Below are positions 4,592 through 5,327 of a stretch of DNA of 5,327 bases, piece by piece. The first letter of the stretch is position 1; each line of letters opens with the position of its first letter. The notes beneath the pieces were generated by a model. The model saw nothing but the letters and a program-made list of their open reading frames with translations. It was not told where the DNA came from and made no database searches. A program made the translations under genes and the position numbers. Source of the DNA: Thermoplasmata archaeon (GTDB lineage: Archaea; Thermoplasmatota; JAKEGO01); assembly GCA_022615805.1 (NCBI GenBank), contig JAKEGO010000085.1, positions 1-5,327 of the forward strand, in the 5' to 3' direction.

Positions 4592-5327
4592 CCCAGCGTA
4601 GCGAGTGGGAGTCCTTCTTCGACGAACATGCCCCGGACTACATGGACAACGTCTTCGTCAAGGCGACAGTGGTCGAGGTCGACTTCATGCTCGACCTCTT
4701 CGGCCTCGGATCGGGAGCCAGGATCGTCGACGTTGGGTGCGGCACGGGAAGGCATTCCGTCGAGCTGGCCAGGCGCGGGTACCGCGTCGTCGGGATCGAC
4801 CTGTCCGGTGGCATGCTCGCGCAGGCCGCGAAGGCCCTTGCGACCGCGAGCGACGAGGTCGGACGCTCAGGTGGCTCCGCGACGTTCGTCAAGGCCGACG
4901 CCACGTCCTTCGCCTCCGACCCGGCGTTCCTGCGCTCGACCGGGGGCGTGCCCTTCGACGCCGCCATCTGCGTCTGCGAGGGCGCCTTCGGGCTGCTCGG
5001 CACGGGGGACGACCCTCTCTCGCACGACATCGCCATACTGAGGAACATCGCCGGGGTGATGGGCCCGGGGACGCCGCTCCTACTCACATGTCTCAACGCG
5101 ACGAGGATGGCCCGGCATCATGGCCCCGAGGACGTCGAGTCGGGCAGATGGGACCCCGCGACCCTCTCGGAGACGCACGACATCGGCGTCGAACTCGGGG
5201 GCGGCCGCACCCTCGTCGTCAGCGAGCGCGGTTTCACCGCGCCGGAGCTCCGCCTCATGCACTCCATGGCGGGCCTGGAGGTCGAGGCCATCTGGGGAGG
5301 CACCGCGGGGAACTGGGGGCGGCGGCC
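4588..5327 (+). CDS. Class I SAM-dependent methyltransferase (3' end beyond window)
   Basis: The frame from ATG 4588 is open to the right edge (246 codons, no stop). Residues 46-57 (IVDVGCGTGRHS) are motif I, the glycine-rich SAM-binding loop, and VVGIDLSGGML (67-77) gives the acidic post-motif I residue Asp71 that binds the SAM ribose. FVKADAT supplies the Asp usually placed near adenine, FDAAICVCEGAFGLLG is the motif IV region, and GVMGPGTPLLLTCLN resembles the next core strand. The N-terminus WESFFDEHAPDYMDN is common in small-molecule and ubiquinone-type methyltransferases, but the acceptor cannot be predicted. It overlaps the GGCT-like gene by four bases, so the two are likely translated together. 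The C-terminus is missing from the window. Confidence 0.9.
   Translation, partial: MTQRSEWESFFDEHAPDYMDNVFVKATVVEVDFMLDLFGLGSGARIVDVGCGTGRHSVELARRGYRVVGIDLSGGMLAQAAKALATASDEVGRSGGSATFVKADATSFASDPAFLRSTGGVPFDAAICVCEGAFGLLGTGDDPLSHDIAILRNIAGVMGPGTPLLLTCLNATRMARHHGPEDVESGRWDPATLSETHDIGVELGGGRTLVVSERGFTAPELRLMHSMAGLEVEAIWGGTAGNWGRR

Noticed and set aside
1..5327. CRISPR array, tRNA/rRNA genes, insertion sequence or attachment sites
   Set aside because: No regularly spaced repeats, no tRNA-like arms, no transposase frame and no long terminal repeats were seen on either strand.

Overview
The window looks archaeal, most likely a GC-rich euryarchaeon such as a Thermoplasmatota or methanogen relative. 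Three things point that way. Two A/T-rich TATA boxes of the form CCTTAARTAG stand out in otherwise GC-rich intergenic DNA. Ribosome-binding sites follow the GGAGG / GGTGATC type. One gene encodes a short TrmB/ArsR-like winged-helix regulator of a kind common in archaea. All recognisable genes are on the + strand. The lineage is inferred from style only; no marker gene is present.

Layout. (1) 1-305 is an unrecognised open frame entering from the left edge, ending in an ATGA overlap with a GrpB/UPF0157-family gene (302-823). (2) 824-1140 is a long intergenic stretch with a TATA box at 1029-1036 that drives a SlyD-like FKBP-type prolyl isomerase (1141-1575). (3) A second strong promoter (about 1636-1653) is followed at the expected transcription start by an A/T-rich dyad (1671-1699). 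It opens a tight six-gene operon (1719-3887): three small DsrE-fold proteins, a TusA-type sulfur carrier with CPKP, a DsrE2/DsrE3-type (DrsE_2) protein, and a winged-helix regulator. (4) A gamma-glutamylcyclotransferase-like gene (3992-4591, GTG start) overlaps by ATGA with a class I SAM-dependent methyltransferase (4588 to beyond the right edge).

The centrepiece is the sulfur-relay operon. The three DsrE-type subunits resemble a DsrEFH/TusBCD-like hetero-oligomer in which only the second subunit keeps cysteines, including one at the expected persulfide position; the first and third have none at all. TusA (Cys14) and the DrsE_2-like protein (Cys99) would be partners in passing protein-bound sulfur. 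No desulfurase, rhodanese, sulfite reductase, Hdr or tRNA-thiolase gene lies in the window, so the sulfur donor and final acceptor cannot be read here. The terminal regulator carries a CX5C pair and may act on the dyad at the operon's start, which would make this a self-contained, possibly sulfur- or redox-sensing unit.

The flanking genes (GrpB, FKBP, GGCT-like, methyltransferase) look like ordinary housekeeping or poorly characterised genes with no evident link to the sulfur operon.
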